A stretch of DNA of 64,000 nt from Streptomyces humi (lineage in GTDB: Bacteria; Actinomycetota; Actinomycetes; Streptomycetales; Streptomycetaceae): NCBI RefSeq assembly GCF_001005085.2, contig NZ_LBMU02000023.1, positions 248,001 through 312,000 on the forward strand, in the 5' to 3' direction. Positions 23,539-32,149 of the stretch are shown piece by piece. Under the pieces are notes generated by a model, which did not search any database, was not told the DNA's origin, and saw only the letters and a list, made by a program, of their open reading frames with translations. The translations under genes were made by a program, and so were the position numbers. Numbering within the stretch: the stretch's first letter is position 1; each line of letters starts with the position of its first letter.

Positions 23539-25716
23539 ATGCAGCACACCACAGGTCGCGCGGTCAGGAGCATGCCGGCCACGGCCGCGGCCGCAGCGCT
23601 CGCCGCGGGCATGCTCGTCGCCGTCGCGCCCGCCGCCCACGCGGCCGCGGGCGCGAGCCTCCCCTTCACCTCGGTGGAGGCGGAGGCGGCGACCACCACC
23701 GGCACGAAGACCGGCCCCGGCTACACCCAGGGCACCCTCGCCTCCGAGGCCTCCGGCCGCCAGGCCGTGCGGCTGAACTCCGGACAGCGGGTCGAGTTCA
23801 CCGCACCCCGCGCGGCCAACGCCGTGAACCTCTCCTACAGTGTCCCCGACGGGCAGACCGGCACGCTGAACGTGTACGTCAACGGGGTCAGGCTGGCGAA
23901 GACCCTGGCCGTCACGTCCAAGTACTCCTACGTCGACACCAGTTGGATCGCGGGCGCCAGACAGCACCACTTCTTCGACGATGCCCGGCTGCTGCTGGGC
24001 CAGAACATCCAGGCGGGCGACAAGGTCGCCTTCGAGTCCACCGGCACCCAGGTAACCGTCGACGTGGCCGACTTCGAGCAGGTCGCCGCGGCCGCCTCGC
24101 AGCCCGCCGGGTCGGTCTCCGTCACCTCCAAGGGCGCCGACCCGAGCGGCAACGGCGACTCCACCCAGGCCTTCCGGGACGCCATCTCGGCCGCCCAGGG
24201 CGGAACGGTGTGGATCCCGCCGGGCGACTACAAGCTGACGTCCTCCCTCGGCGGAGTGCAGAACGTGACCCTCCTGGGCGCGGGCAGCTGGTACTCGGTC
24301 GTGCACACCTCCCGGTTCATCGACCAGTCCAGTTCCTCGGGCAACGTCCACATCAGCAACTTCGCGGTGCTCGGCGAGGTCACCGAACGCGTCGACTCCA
24401 GCCCCGACAACTTCGTCAACGGCTCGCTCGGACCCGGCAGTTCGGTGTCCGGCATGTGGATCCAGCACCTCAAGTGCGGGTTCTGGCTGACGGGCAACAA
24501 CGACAACCTGGTCGTCGAGAACAACCGCGTCCTCGACACCACCGCCGACGGCCTCAACCTGAACGGCAACGCCCACGGCGTCCAGGTCCGCAACAACTTC
24601 CTGCGCAACCAGGGCGACGACTCGCTCGCCATGTGGTCGCTGAACTCGCCCGACACCGATTCGAGCTTCGCGAACAACACGATCTCCCAGCCGAACCTGG
24701 CCAACGGCATCGCGATCTACGGCGGCACGGACATCTCCGTGAAGAACAACCTGGTCTCCGACACCAACGCCCTCGGCAGCGGCATCGCCATCTCCAACCA
24801 GAAGTTCCTCGACCCGTTCTCCCCGCTCTCCGGCACCATCACCGTCGACGGCAACACGCTGGTGCGCACCGGCGCGATGAACCCCAACTGGAACCACCCG
24901 ATGGGCGCGCTGCGCGTCGACTCCTACGACAGCGCCATCAACGCGACGGTGAACATCACCAACACCACGATCTCCAACAGCCCCTACAGCGCCTTCGAGT
25001 TCGTCTCCGGCGGCGGGCAGGGGTACGCCGTCCGGAACGTCAACGTGACCGGCGCGACCGTGCAGAACACCGGCACGGTCGTGGTCCAGGCCGAGGCGCA
25101 GGGCGCCGCCGCCTTCCGCGACGTCACCGCCACCGGCGTCGGCGCGGCCGGCATCTACAACTGCCCCTACCCGGCGAACTCCGGCTCCTTCGCGCTCACC
25201 GACGGCGGCGGCAACTCCGGCTGGTCCAGCACCTGGTCGGACTGCTCCAGCTGGCCGGCACCGGGGCAGGGCAACCCCGACCCGGACCCGAACCGCAACC
25301 TCGCCAAGGGACGCCCGGCGACCGCCACCGGCTCCCAGGACGTCTACACGCCCGGCAAGGCGGTCGACGGCGACGCGAACAGCTACTGGGAGTCCACCAA
25401 CAACGCCTTCCCGCAGTCGCTTACCGTCGACCTCGGCTCCTCCTACGCGGCCCGGCGGCTGGTGCTCAAGCTGCCCCCGTCCTCGGCCTGGGGCGCACGG
25501 ACCCAGACCGTCACCGTGCTGGGCAGCACCGACGGCTCCGCCTACTCGACCGTGGTGGGCGCCACGGGCTACCGCTTCGACCCGGCCACCGGCAACACCG
25601 TCACCGTGCCGTTGCCCGCCTCGGCGAACCTGCGCTACCTGCGGCTCACCGTCACCGCGAACAGCGGCTGGCCGGCCGCCCAGTTCAGCGAGGTGGAGGC
25701 GTATCTGACGTCGTGA
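23539..25716 (+). CDS. Secreted GH87 alpha-1,3-glucanase (mycodextranase type) with CBM and F5/8C domain
   Basis: Extracellular endo-alpha-1,3-glucanase (mutan/nigeran-degrading), 725 aa. Order: signal peptide (1-~35, ending AAHAA), CBM35/6-like module (~40-185, FTSVEAEAATTT...VDVADFEQV), GH87 right-handed beta-helix (~195-575, starting VSVTSKGADPSGNGDSTQAFRDAI), Pro/Asp linker, and a C-terminal discoidin (F5/8C) domain (~585-725). Asp337 (TTADGLNLNG) and Asp360-Asp361 (NQGDDSLAMWS) have the spacing of the catalytic Asp residues described for GH87. GAAGGG lies 9 nt before the ATG. Last gene of the importer/GH13 operon: it would supply the oligosaccharides those proteins import and cleave. Its 3' end overlaps the convergent ABC gene by 32 bp. 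Confidence 0.87.
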   Translation: MQHTTGRAVRSMPATAAAAALAAGMLVAVAPAAHAAAGASLPFTSVEAEAATTTGTKTGPGYTQGTLASEASGRQAVRLNSGQRVEFTAPRAANAVNLSYSVPDGQTGTLNVYVNGVRLAKTLAVTSKYSYVDTSWIAGARQHHFFDDARLLLGQNIQAGDKVAFESTGTQVTVDVADFEQVAAAASQPAGSVSVTSKGADPSGNGDSTQAFRDAISAAQGGTVWIPPGDYKLTSSLGGVQNVTLLGAGSWYSVVHTSRFIDQSSSSGNVHISNFAVLGEVTERVDSSPDNFVNGSLGPGSSVSGMWIQHLKCGFWLTGNNDNLVVENNRVLDTTADGLNLNGNAHGVQVRNNFLRNQGDDSLAMWSLNSPDTDSSFANNTISQPNLANGIAIYGGTDISVKNNLVSDTNALGSGIAISNQKFLDPFSPLSGTITVDGNTLVRTGAMNPNWNHPMGALRVDSYDSAINATVNITNTTISNSPYSAFEFVSGGGQGYAVRNVNVTGATVQNTGTVVVQAEAQGAAAFRDVTATGVGAAGIYNCPYPANSGSFALTDGGGNSGWSSTWSDCSSWPAPGQGNPDPDPNRNLAKGRPATATGSQDVYTPGKAVDGDANSYWESTNNAFPQSLTVDLGSSYAARRLVLKLPPSSAWGARTQTVTVLGSTDGSAYSTVVGATGYRFDPATGNTVTVPLPASANLRYLRLTVTANSGWPAAQFSEVEAYLTS

Positions 25717-26503
25717 CCGGGTCCTCCCCCCGGGGCACCCCGCGCTTCGCCGCCTGGATCTGCTCGTAGACATGGGTCCGCAGGTCGGCGAAGCGCGGGG
25801 CGACCCGTGTGCGCAACTGGTCCCGCTCCTCCGGCAGGTCCACCTTCAGCTGCTCCTGAACGACGGTCGGGGAGGCGGACAGGACGATCACCCGCTGCCC
25901 CAGGTAGACCGCCTCGTCGATGTCATGGGTGACGAACAGGATCGTGATCCCGCGCTCCCGCCACAGGCCCCGGACCAGATCCTCCAGGTCGGCCCGGGTC
26001 TGGGCGTCGACGGCGGCGAACGGCTCGTCCATCAGCAGGACCCGGGGTTCGTACGCGAGGGCGCGGGCGATCGCGACCCGCTGCTGCATGCCCCCGGAGA
26101 GCTGCCACGGATAGGCGCCGGCGGCGTCCGCGAGGCCGACCGAACGCAACGCGTCCGTCACCAGCTCCCTCCGGCGCTCGCGTGGCAGGTGCTTCTGCCT
26201 GAGCGGGAGTTCCACGTTCTGCGCGACCCGCATCCAGGGGAACAGACTGCGGCCGTACTCCTGGAAGACGAACGCCATCCCGGGCGGCGGTCCGGTCACC
26301 TTCCGTCCCTCCAGCAGGACTTCGCCCCCGGACGGGGTGAGCAGTCCGCCCATGCACTTCAGCAGGGTGGTCTTGCCGCAGCCCGACGGGCCGACCAGAC
26401 ACACCAGTTCACCCGCCGCCACGGTGAAGGTGAGGTCCCGCACCGCCTCCACCCGGCGTCCGGACCCCTCGTAGACCTTTCTCAGGCCGCGTACGTCGAG
26501 CAT
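25685..26503 (-). CDS. ABC transporter ATPase, NitT/TauT (SsuB/TauB) type
   Basis: ATPase of an importer for nitrate-, taurine- or aromatic-like anions, 272 aa. Walker A GPSGCGKTT, Q-loop VFQEYGRSLFPWM, signature LSGGMQQRVAIARAL, Walker B VLLMDEPFAAVD, switch His FVTHDIDEAV. ATG at 26503 has GAGGAGGG 4-5 nt upstream; the C-terminus overlaps the convergent GH87 gene by 32 bp. It is the last gene of a four-gene unit (binding protein, permease, permease, ATPase) and follows the upstream permease by 25 bp. Confidence 0.92.
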   Translation of the reverse strand: MLDVRGLRKVYEGSGRRVEAVRDLTFTVAAGELVCLVGPSGCGKTTLLKCMGGLLTPSGGEVLLEGRKVTGPPPGMAFVFQEYGRSLFPWMRVAQNVELPLRQKHLPRERRRELVTDALRSVGLADAAGAYPWQLSGGMQQRVAIARALAYEPRVLLMDEPFAAVDAQTRADLEDLVRGLWRERGITILFVTHDIDEAVYLGQRVIVLSASPTVVQEQLKVDLPEERDQLRTRVAPRFADLRTHVYEQIQAAKRGVPRGEDPVTTSDTPPPR

Positions 26504-26528
26504 GCCCCTCCTCTTCACGAGGTTCGTC

Positions 26529-27305
26529 TCAGGACCGCCGGGCGGCCGCGCGCAGCCCGTGGTACCAGCCGAGCACCCGCCGCTCGACCACCCGGAAGAC
26601 CACCGACAGCACGAATCCGAGCAGGCCCAGCAGCAGGATCCCGGTCCACATGTCGGGGATCGCGAACCCGCGCTGGAACTGCACGATGGTGAAACCGAGC
26701 CCGTTGCTGGCCGCGAACATCTCGCTGATGACCATCAGGATGATCCCGATCGACAGCGCCTGCCGCAGGCCCGCGAAGATCTGCGGACTCGCCGAACGCA
26801 GCACCAGCGTACGCAGCCGGGCCGCGCCGGTGACGCCGTAGGAACGGGCCGTCTCCGCCAGCACCGGGTCGACCGCCCGGACGCCCTCGACGGTGTTGAG
26901 CAGGACCGGCCACACGCAGCCGCTGGCGATCACCACGATCTTCATGCCGTCGCCGATGCCCGCGAACAGCATGATGACCGGGACGAGCACCGGCGGCGGC
27001 ACCGCCCGCAGGAACTCGAGGACCGGCTCGCACACCGCCCGGACCCACCGGTAGGAGCCGACGACCGTGCCCAGCGCGACGCCCGCCACGGCCGCCGCCG
27101 CGTATCCGGCGAGCAGCCTCAGCACACTGCGCAGCAGGTCGTCGCGGAGCCGCTGACCGGTCCAGACGTCCGGAAAGGTCTTCAGGATCGTGCGCAGCGG
27201 CGGCCAGTAGACGTTCGTGCTGCCGGCGGAGGCCAGCCACCACAGCGCGACCAGGACGGCGGGCAGGGCCAGCGCGTACGCCGCTCTCAGCAGCAGCCGA
27301 CTCAT
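26529..27305 (-). CDS. ABC transporter permease, SsuC/TauC type
   Basis: A 258-aa permease with about six helices. The coupling loop is DPVLAETARSYGVTGAARLRT, and the C-terminal ERRVLGWYHGLR is typical of the NitT/TauT permeases. Its ATG overlaps the stop of the upstream permease gene (ATGA), so the two are translationally coupled. The presence of two different permeases suggests a heterodimeric channel; many members of this class use a homodimer. Confidence 0.9.
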   Translation of the reverse strand: MSRLLLRAAYALALPAVLVALWWLASAGSTNVYWPPLRTILKTFPDVWTGQRLRDDLLRSVLRLLAGYAAAAVAGVALGTVVGSYRWVRAVCEPVLEFLRAVPPPVLVPVIMLFAGIGDGMKIVVIASGCVWPVLLNTVEGVRAVDPVLAETARSYGVTGAARLRTLVLRSASPQIFAGLRQALSIGIILMVISEMFAASNGLGFTIVQFQRGFAIPDMWTGILLLGLLGFVLSVVFRVVERRVLGWYHGLRAAARRS

Positions 27306-28099
27306 ACCGTCACCTCCCCGCGCACCGACTGGTGCCAGGCCAGCGCCCGCCGCTCCACCGACCGGGCACCGACGTTGATGACCAGTCCGAGCAGCCCGGT
27401 CACCACGATCAGGGCGTACATCTCCGGCACCGCCTGCGAGGTCTGTGCGACGGCGATCCGCTGTCCCAACCCCGGCGCCCCGATGACGAGTTCGGCGGTG
27501 ATGGTGAGGATCAGGGCGACGGCGGCGGCCAGCCGTACGCCGGTCATCACGTACGGCAGCGCGGTCGGCCACAGCACGTGCCGGACCCGGGCCCAGGTGC
27601 CGAGACCGTACGACCGTGCCGTCTCCTCGGCGACCGGGTCGACGTCCTGGACGCCGTACATGACCTGGATCAGCACCTGCCAGAAGGCGGCGTAGACGAC
27701 GAGCAGCAGGACCGAGCGGAGTTCGGTGCCGTAGAGCAGGATCGCCAGCGGGATCAGGGCGACCGAGGGGATCGGGCGCAGGAACTCGATCGTGGAGGCG
27801 GTGGCCTCGCGCAGGTGCGGGACGACCGAGATGGCCACCCCGGCCACGATGCCGGCGCCGACCGCGACGGCGAGGCCCACCGCCCAGCCGGTCAGGGTGT
27901 CGCCGAGCGCCGACCAGAAGGCGCCGTCGGAGAGTTCGGTGCCGAAGGCGCGGGCGATCCGGCTGGTCGGCGGGAAGTAGTCCGCCTTGACCAGACCGAG
28001 CCGCGGCACCGCCTCGCCGAGGGCGAGGAAGGCCGCGAGCCCGGCCGCACCGAGTGCGGTGTTCAGACCCTTCACGGGACCCTTCCCGGGGCTGGTCAC
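27302..28099 (-). CDS. ABC transporter permease, SsuC/TauC type
   Basis: A 265-aa permease with six predicted helices, coupling loop DPVAEETARSYGLGTWARVRH, and C-terminus VERRALAWHQ. The GTG start at 28099 overlaps the stop of the binding-protein gene (GTGA), and its own stop overlaps the next permease start, so three genes are chained by 4-nt overlaps. It is homologous to its neighbour and probably arose by duplication. Confidence 0.9.
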   Translation of the reverse strand: MTSPGKGPVKGLNTALGAAGLAAFLALGEAVPRLGLVKADYFPPTSRIARAFGTELSDGAFWSALGDTLTGWAVGLAVAVGAGIVAGVAISVVPHLREATASTIEFLRPIPSVALIPLAILLYGTELRSVLLLVVYAAFWQVLIQVMYGVQDVDPVAEETARSYGLGTWARVRHVLWPTALPYVMTGVRLAAAVALILTITAELVIGAPGLGQRIAVAQTSQAVPEMYALIVVTGLLGLVINVGARSVERRALAWHQSVRGEVTV

Positions 28100-29061
28100 G
28101 GCAGCAGTTCGTCCAGGTCGGGTGCCGTCTTGAAGAGGCCGTCCTGCTCGCTCAGCTTCTCCAGCGTCTCGATCGAGGAACGGTTCGCCTCGGCGGGCCA
28201 CTTGGGCAGGGTCACCTTGGCCAGCACGTCCGCCGGGGTCTTCGTGTAGGTCGTGACGATCTGCCGGACCTCGTCCGGGTGCGCGTCCGCGTAGGACAGC
28301 GACTCCGCGACGGCTTCCTGGAACTTCTTCACGACGGCCGGGTTCTTCTGCGCGTACGACGTCGACGTGAAGTACATGGCGACGGTGAGGTTCCGCGCCA
28401 CGTCGACCAGCGGCGAGGCGATCTCGCCGGCGCCCTGGAGCTTCATGGTCGCGAGGGCGGGCTCGACGGCCATCGCCGCGTCGATCTGGCCCTTGTCGAG
28501 CGCGGCCGGCATCTGGTCGAAGGCGAGCTCGACGAAGTTCACCTTGTCCGGGTCGCCGCCCGCCTTGCGCACCGACTCGCGCACCGCGGTCTCGTTGATG
28601 TTCTTCAGCGTGTTGACGGCGACCTTCTTGCCCTCCAGCTGCTTCGCCGACGTGATGCTGCTGCCCTTCTTCACCACGAGCCCGCCGAAGTCCTGGCCGG
28701 CCACGCCGGTCGAGGCCACGCCGTTGGCGATGGCCCGCACCGGCACCCCGTTGGACTGGGCGATCATCAGCGAGGTCATGTTGCTGAAGCCGAACTGGAA
28801 CTGACCGCTCGTCACCCCGGGCACGATGGCCGCACCGCCCTGCGCGAGGGTGGTCGACAGCTTGAGTCCGCGCTTGCTGAAGAAGCCCTCCTTCTGGCCG
28901 AGATAGAGGGGGGCCACGTCGACGATGGGGATGATCCCCACCTTGACGGTGGTGGTGCCGCCGGACGAGGACGAGGTGGACGACGAGCCCCCGGAGGAGC
29001 CGCAGGCCGCCGTGGCGAGCAGGAAGGTGCCGGCGGCTAGACCGGCGAGCAGACGACGCAT
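28096..29061 (-). CDS. ABC substrate-binding lipoprotein, NitT/TauT (NMT1/SsuA) type
   Basis: Binding lipoprotein of 321 aa: signal peptide with lipobox TAACGSS, then a Ser/Gly-rich tether and an SsuA/NMT1-like domain (VKVGIIPIVDVAPLYLGQKEGFFSKRGL; LEGKKVAVNTLKNINE). ATG at 29061 has AGGAGG 4-5 nt upstream. The class binds taurine, alkyl or aryl sulfonates, nitrate, thiamine precursors or aromatic acids. The adjacent IclR regulator and Rieske oxygenase genes favour an aromatic acid or sulfonate; this is inference. First gene of the importer unit, divergent from the IclR gene. Confidence 0.9.
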   Translation of the reverse strand: MRRLLAGLAAGTFLLATAACGSSGGSSSTSSSSGGTTTVKVGIIPIVDVAPLYLGQKEGFFSKRGLKLSTTLAQGGAAIVPGVTSGQFQFGFSNMTSLMIAQSNGVPVRAIANGVASTGVAGQDFGGLVVKKGSSITSAKQLEGKKVAVNTLKNINETAVRESVRKAGGDPDKVNFVELAFDQMPAALDKGQIDAAMAVEPALATMKLQGAGEIASPLVDVARNLTVAMYFTSTSYAQKNPAVVKKFQEAVAESLSYADAHPDEVRQIVTTYTKTPADVLAKVTLPKWPAEANRSSIETLEKLSEQDGLFKTAPDLDELLP

Positions 29062-29097
29062 GGCTCCTCCTGTGCAGACAACGGTGTTCCGACAGGG

Positions 29098-29198
29098 TGT
29101 GCGCTGTGCGCACAATGGTGCTCGGTTGGTGCTCAGCGGGAAAGTAGAACCGGCCGTACGACCCGGTCAATGGTTTTAGCTGACAAAATTGTTGACAG
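29098..29198. promoter_or_regulatory. Divergent importer / IclR control region
   Basis: TGTGCGC occurs twice in tandem (29098-29104, 29105-29111), the second forming the perfect palindrome TGTGCGCACA (29105-29114). Nearer the IclR gene, TGACA occurs at 29181-29185 and 29193-29197 around an AT-rich ACAAAATTGT palindrome (29183-29192), and TTGACA (29192-29197) could be a -35. IclR proteins usually bind such short palindromes between divergent genes; assignment is tentative. Confidence 0.5.
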
Positions 29199-29249
29199 TT
29201 ATCGAACCGCGCTCTCACCGTGTTCCCGTGACGAACCGGGGAGGCGCCG

Positions 29250-29957
29250 ATGCCGAGCGAGGATGCCCGTCCAACGCACTTCGTGAGGTCCTTCGAGCGC
29301 GGGCTCGCCGTCATCCGCGCCTTCGACGCCGAACATCCGGCGCGCACGCTCAGCGAGGTGGCCCGCGCCTGCGACCTGACCAGGGCCGCCGCCCGCCGGC
29401 TGCTGCTCACCCTCGCGGACCTGGGTTACGTGCACTCGGACGGCCGCCGGTTCCGGCTCACCCCGCACGTCCTGGAACTCGGCTACGCCTACCTCTCCGG
29501 CCTCGACCTGCCGGGCCTCGCGCAACCGCACCTGGAGCAACTCGTCGCGCTGACGGGGGAGTCGGCGGCGCTGTGGGTGCCGGACGCCGACCACGTGGTG
29601 TGCGTGGCGCGGGTACCGGCCCCGCGGGTGATGGCGGCGACGGTCGCGGTGGGGGCGCGCGCGCCGGCGTACGGCACGGCGACGGGGCGGGTGTTGCCGG
29701 CCGGCGGTCCGCGCTACGCCCTGTCGGAGAACGACCTGGAGGACGGCGTCAGAACACTGGCCGCCCCGGTGCGGGACCGGAGCGGCCGGGCGGTGGCCGG
29801 GGTGAACCTGGCGACGCACTCCGGGCGGACCTCCGCCGAACAGGCCCGCCGCGAGCTGCTGCCGCACCTGCTCGCGGCGGCGGCGCGGATCGAGGCGGAC
29901 CTGCGGATCACAGATCGAGCACCAGACGTTCCCCCCGGCACCTCGAGACGCAGATGA
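29250..29957 (+). CDS. IclR-family regulator, PcaR/PobR-like, with short effector domain
   Basis: A 235-aa regulator. The N-terminal wHTH spans about residues 12-75 (SFERGLAVIRAFDAEHPARTLSEVARACDLTRAAARRLL, in two helices plus wing), followed by the linker helix and effector domain. TATGRVLPAGGP is followed almost directly by YALSENDLEDGVRTLAAPVRD; in PcaR/PobR-type members some 40-45 residues normally lie between these blocks, so part of the ligand domain appears to be missing. The start is ATG at 29250, which has GGGGAGG about 8 nt upstream. It overlaps the convergent reductase gene by 50 bp. Probable regulator of the importer and Rieske genes; whether it still binds a ligand is uncertain. 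Confidence 0.82.
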   Translation: MPSEDARPTHFVRSFERGLAVIRAFDAEHPARTLSEVARACDLTRAAARRLLLTLADLGYVHSDGRRFRLTPHVLELGYAYLSGLDLPGLAQPHLEQLVALTGESAALWVPDADHVVCVARVPAPRVMAATVAVGARAPAYGTATGRVLPAGGPRYALSENDLEDGVRTLAAPVRDRSGRAVAGVNLATHSGRTSAEQARRELLPHLLAAAARIEADLRITDRAPDVPPGTSRRR

Positions 29958-30855
29958 GCATGGTCTCCCCGGCCGCCCGCTCCTGCTCGGTGAGCACCGA
30001 GTCCCGGTGGTCCGGCGTGCCCTCCAGGACGTCGGTCTCACACGTGCCGCAGGTGCCCTCGGTGCAGGAGAAGAGCACCTCGACGCCGGCGGCCCGGACG
30101 GTGTCGAGCACCGACACCCCCGGCGGGACGGTGACGGTACGACCGCTCTGCGCGAGGACGACCTCGAACTCCCGGTCCCCGCCCGCCTCGTGCCCGTCCG
30201 GCTCCTTCGGCCGGAACCGCTCGACCCGCAGCACCCCGGCCGGGCAGCGCTCCTCCACCGCGTCCAGCAACGGTCCCGGACCACAGCAGTACACGAGGGT
30301 GCCGTCCGGGACGTCGTCCAGCACCGAGCCGAGGTCCAGGAGCCCCGTCTCGTCCTGCGGGGCGACGGTGACGCGGGTGCCGCCGTACCGGGCCAACTCG
30401 CCGGTGAACGCCATCGACTGCCGGGTCCGGCCGCCGTACAGCAGCGTCCACTCGGCGCCCGACGCCTCCGCGGCGGCCAGCATCGGCAGGATCGGGGTGA
30501 TGCCGATACCGCCCGCGACGAACCGGTAGCGGGCGGCCGGCTCCAGCCGGAAGTGGTTGCGCGGCCCGCGCACCCGCACCTTGTCGCCCACCCCCAGCTG
30601 TTCGTGGACGAAGGCGGATCCGCCCCTCCCGTCCGGTTCCTGGAGCACCGCGATCCGCCAGCCCGTCCGGTCGCCGGGATCCCCGCAGAGGGAGAACTGC
30701 CGCTCCAGCCCCGGCCCGAGCAGCACGTCGAGATGGGCTCCCGGCTCCCAGCCGGGCAGCTCCTCGCCGAGGGGATGCCGAAGGGTGAGGGCGATCACGC
30801 CGTCGGCCGCCGGCTCCCGCTCGCCGACGACCAGTTCGGCTTCGTACAGGCTCAT
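29908..30855 (-). CDS. Ferredoxin-reductase component of a Rieske oxygenase (VanB type)
   Basis: Passes electrons from NAD(P)H through FMN and a plant-type 2Fe-2S centre to the Rieske oxygenase. At 315 aa it has an FMN domain (RQFSLCGDPGD), a nucleotide-binding domain (VAGGIGITPILPML; VYCCGPGPLLDAV) and a C-terminal ferredoxin (FSCTEGTCGTCETDVLEG with a later Cys in LICVSRC). This order is that of vanillate demethylase/phthalate dioxygenase reductases. Its ATG overlaps the stop of the 56-aa gene (ATGA). End overlaps the convergent IclR gene. Substrate specificity lies in the oxygenase. Confidence 0.93.
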   Translation of the reverse strand: MSLYEAELVVGEREPAADGVIALTLRHPLGEELPGWEPGAHLDVLLGPGLERQFSLCGDPGDRTGWRIAVLQEPDGRGGSAFVHEQLGVGDKVRVRGPRNHFRLEPAARYRFVAGGIGITPILPMLAAAEASGAEWTLLYGGRTRQSMAFTGELARYGGTRVTVAPQDETGLLDLGSVLDDVPDGTLVYCCGPGPLLDAVEERCPAGVLRVERFRPKEPDGHEAGGDREFEVVLAQSGRTVTVPPGVSVLDTVRAAGVEVLFSCTEGTCGTCETDVLEGTPDHRDSVLTEQERAAGETMLICVSRCRGERLVLDL

Positions 30856-31022
30856 GCGGTGCGCTCCGGGGGCTGGTGTCCTTCGGGATGACCGAGCATC
30901 CACTCCCACATCTCGACCGGGTCCTGGGCGGTGTGCTCGGCGCCGCAGTGACAGGTGCCGTGCAGCACGTCGGTGCCCGGCAGCCAGTCGATGCGGTAGA
31001 CCTCGCCCGTCGAAGTGCTCAC
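30852..31022 (-). CDS. 56-aa Cys/His-rich protein coupled between Rieske oxygenase and reductase
   Basis: Translation from GTG at 31022 gives a 56-residue protein with a short hydrophobic start (YRIDWLPGTDVLHG), then CHCGAEH, and a Trp/His-containing tail (MWEWMLGHPEGH). Its GTG overlaps the oxygenase stop (GTGA) and its stop overlaps the reductase ATG (ATGA), which strongly argues that it is translated. Codon third positions are GC-rich as in its neighbours. The family is not recognised. Two Cys and four or five His suggest metal or Fe-S handling, or a docking factor for the oxygenase-reductase pair; this is inference. It is too short to be picked up by simple ORF calling. Confidence 0.8.
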   Translation of the reverse strand: MSTSTGEVYRIDWLPGTDVLHGTCHCGAEHTAQDPVEMWEWMLGHPEGHQPPERTA

Positions 31023-32083
31023 AGGACCTTCTCCACGGGCTTGTCGCCCTCCTCGACCAGCCGGGCGAGGATCCGGCGGGCCGCCAGGCCACCGGTGTCG
31101 ATGTTGATGCTCAGCTCCTGGTATCCCGCACGCTCCGAACCCAGCGTCCGCTGGAGCAGGTTGAGGGCGTCCACGTCCTGCATGACCACGGTGTGGTTGT
31201 TGCTCCGCAGGAACTCGGTGACCTCGGCGTCGTCGGTCGCCCAGTCCCGCGAGACCATCCAGAAGTCGTACACCCTGCCGTCCGAGGACGGGGTGATCGC
31301 GTAGGTGATCTCGGTGTGGAAGCCGTGCGGATCACTGCCGTCGGCCTCCGGCACCACGCCGACCGGGGCGATCCGGCTGTGCAGCAGGTAGAGACACGGC
31401 GCGTGGTACTCGATGTCCTGCCAGCGGGTGATCCGGCCCTCGATGCCGGTCGAACGGGCGTAGAACGGCGGGCACTCGGCGTCGTCCATGCGCCGGCTGA
31501 CCCGCACGATCCCCGCGCCCTCGTCGACCTCGGTCGTGATGGGCGTCTCGGCGACCTCCGGGGTGCCGATGTACCCGCCGTGCAGATACGTCTCGTGGGA
31601 GAGGTCGAGAAGGTTGTCGACGAGCAGACCGTGGTCGGCGTCGATGGGCTCCATACCGCGGACGGTCGTCCAGCCGGGGGAGTCGAGGTGGCGCGCCCGC
31701 GGTATGGACCGCGGGTCGGCGAGCGCCGGGTCGCCGATCCACACCCACACCAGCGAGTCCTGCTCGACCACCGGGTAGGAGGCGACCCGGGCGGTGCGCG
31801 GGACGCGTTTCTGCCCCGGCACGTACACGCACGCGCCGGTCCGGTCGTAGGTGAACCCGTGGTACCCGCACACGATCCGGTCACCGTCGAGCCCGCTCTC
31901 CGACAGCGGGTAACGCCGGTGCACGCAGCGGTCGCTGAGGGCGACCGGCGCACCGTCCTCCTCGGCCCGGTAGAACACCAGCGGTTCCCCCAGGACCGTC
32001 CGCCCGAACAACTCCCGGCCGACCTCGTGACTGTAGGCGGCGACGTACCACTGGTTCCTGGCGAAGGCGGTGATGTGCGGCAT
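31019..32083 (-). CDS. Rieske non-heme iron oxygenase, VanA-like
   Basis: Terminal oxygenase of 354 aa, related to vanillate O-demethylase and other aromatic ring oxygenases. The Rieske centre is formed by Cys53, His55, Cys72 and His75 (CVH...CGYH). The mononuclear iron site is in NLLDLSHETYLHGG, with His163 and His168 after Asp160. GGGAG lies 8 nt before the ATG. With the 56-aa gene and reductase it forms a tightly coupled operon. The probable reaction is O-demethylation or hydroxylation of an aromatic acid; the exact substrate cannot be told. Products could feed the protocatechuate pathway encoded at 53-60 kb. Confidence 0.92.
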   Translation of the reverse strand: MPHITAFARNQWYVAAYSHEVGRELFGRTVLGEPLVFYRAEEDGAPVALSDRCVHRRYPLSESGLDGDRIVCGYHGFTYDRTGACVYVPGQKRVPRTARVASYPVVEQDSLVWVWIGDPALADPRSIPRARHLDSPGWTTVRGMEPIDADHGLLVDNLLDLSHETYLHGGYIGTPEVAETPITTEVDEGAGIVRVSRRMDDAECPPFYARSTGIEGRITRWQDIEYHAPCLYLLHSRIAPVGVVPEADGSDPHGFHTEITYAITPSSDGRVYDFWMVSRDWATDDAEVTEFLRSNNHTVVMQDVDALNLLQRTLGSERAGYQELSINIDTGGLAARRILARLVEEGDKPVEKVL

Positions 32084-32149
32084 CTTTGCGGCTCCCGTCT
32101 CGGATGGGTGGTGGCATCGTCGAGGAGCCCGTCCCGCCCCCGCAACGGC

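Noticed and set aside
21057..25773. Long antisense open frames (about 780 aa each) opposite the GH13 and GH87 genes
   Set aside because: They mirror the codon structure of well-supported genes on the other strand, translate to Gly/Val/Arg/Asp-rich sequence without motifs, and have no supported starts. High GC makes such shadow frames common.
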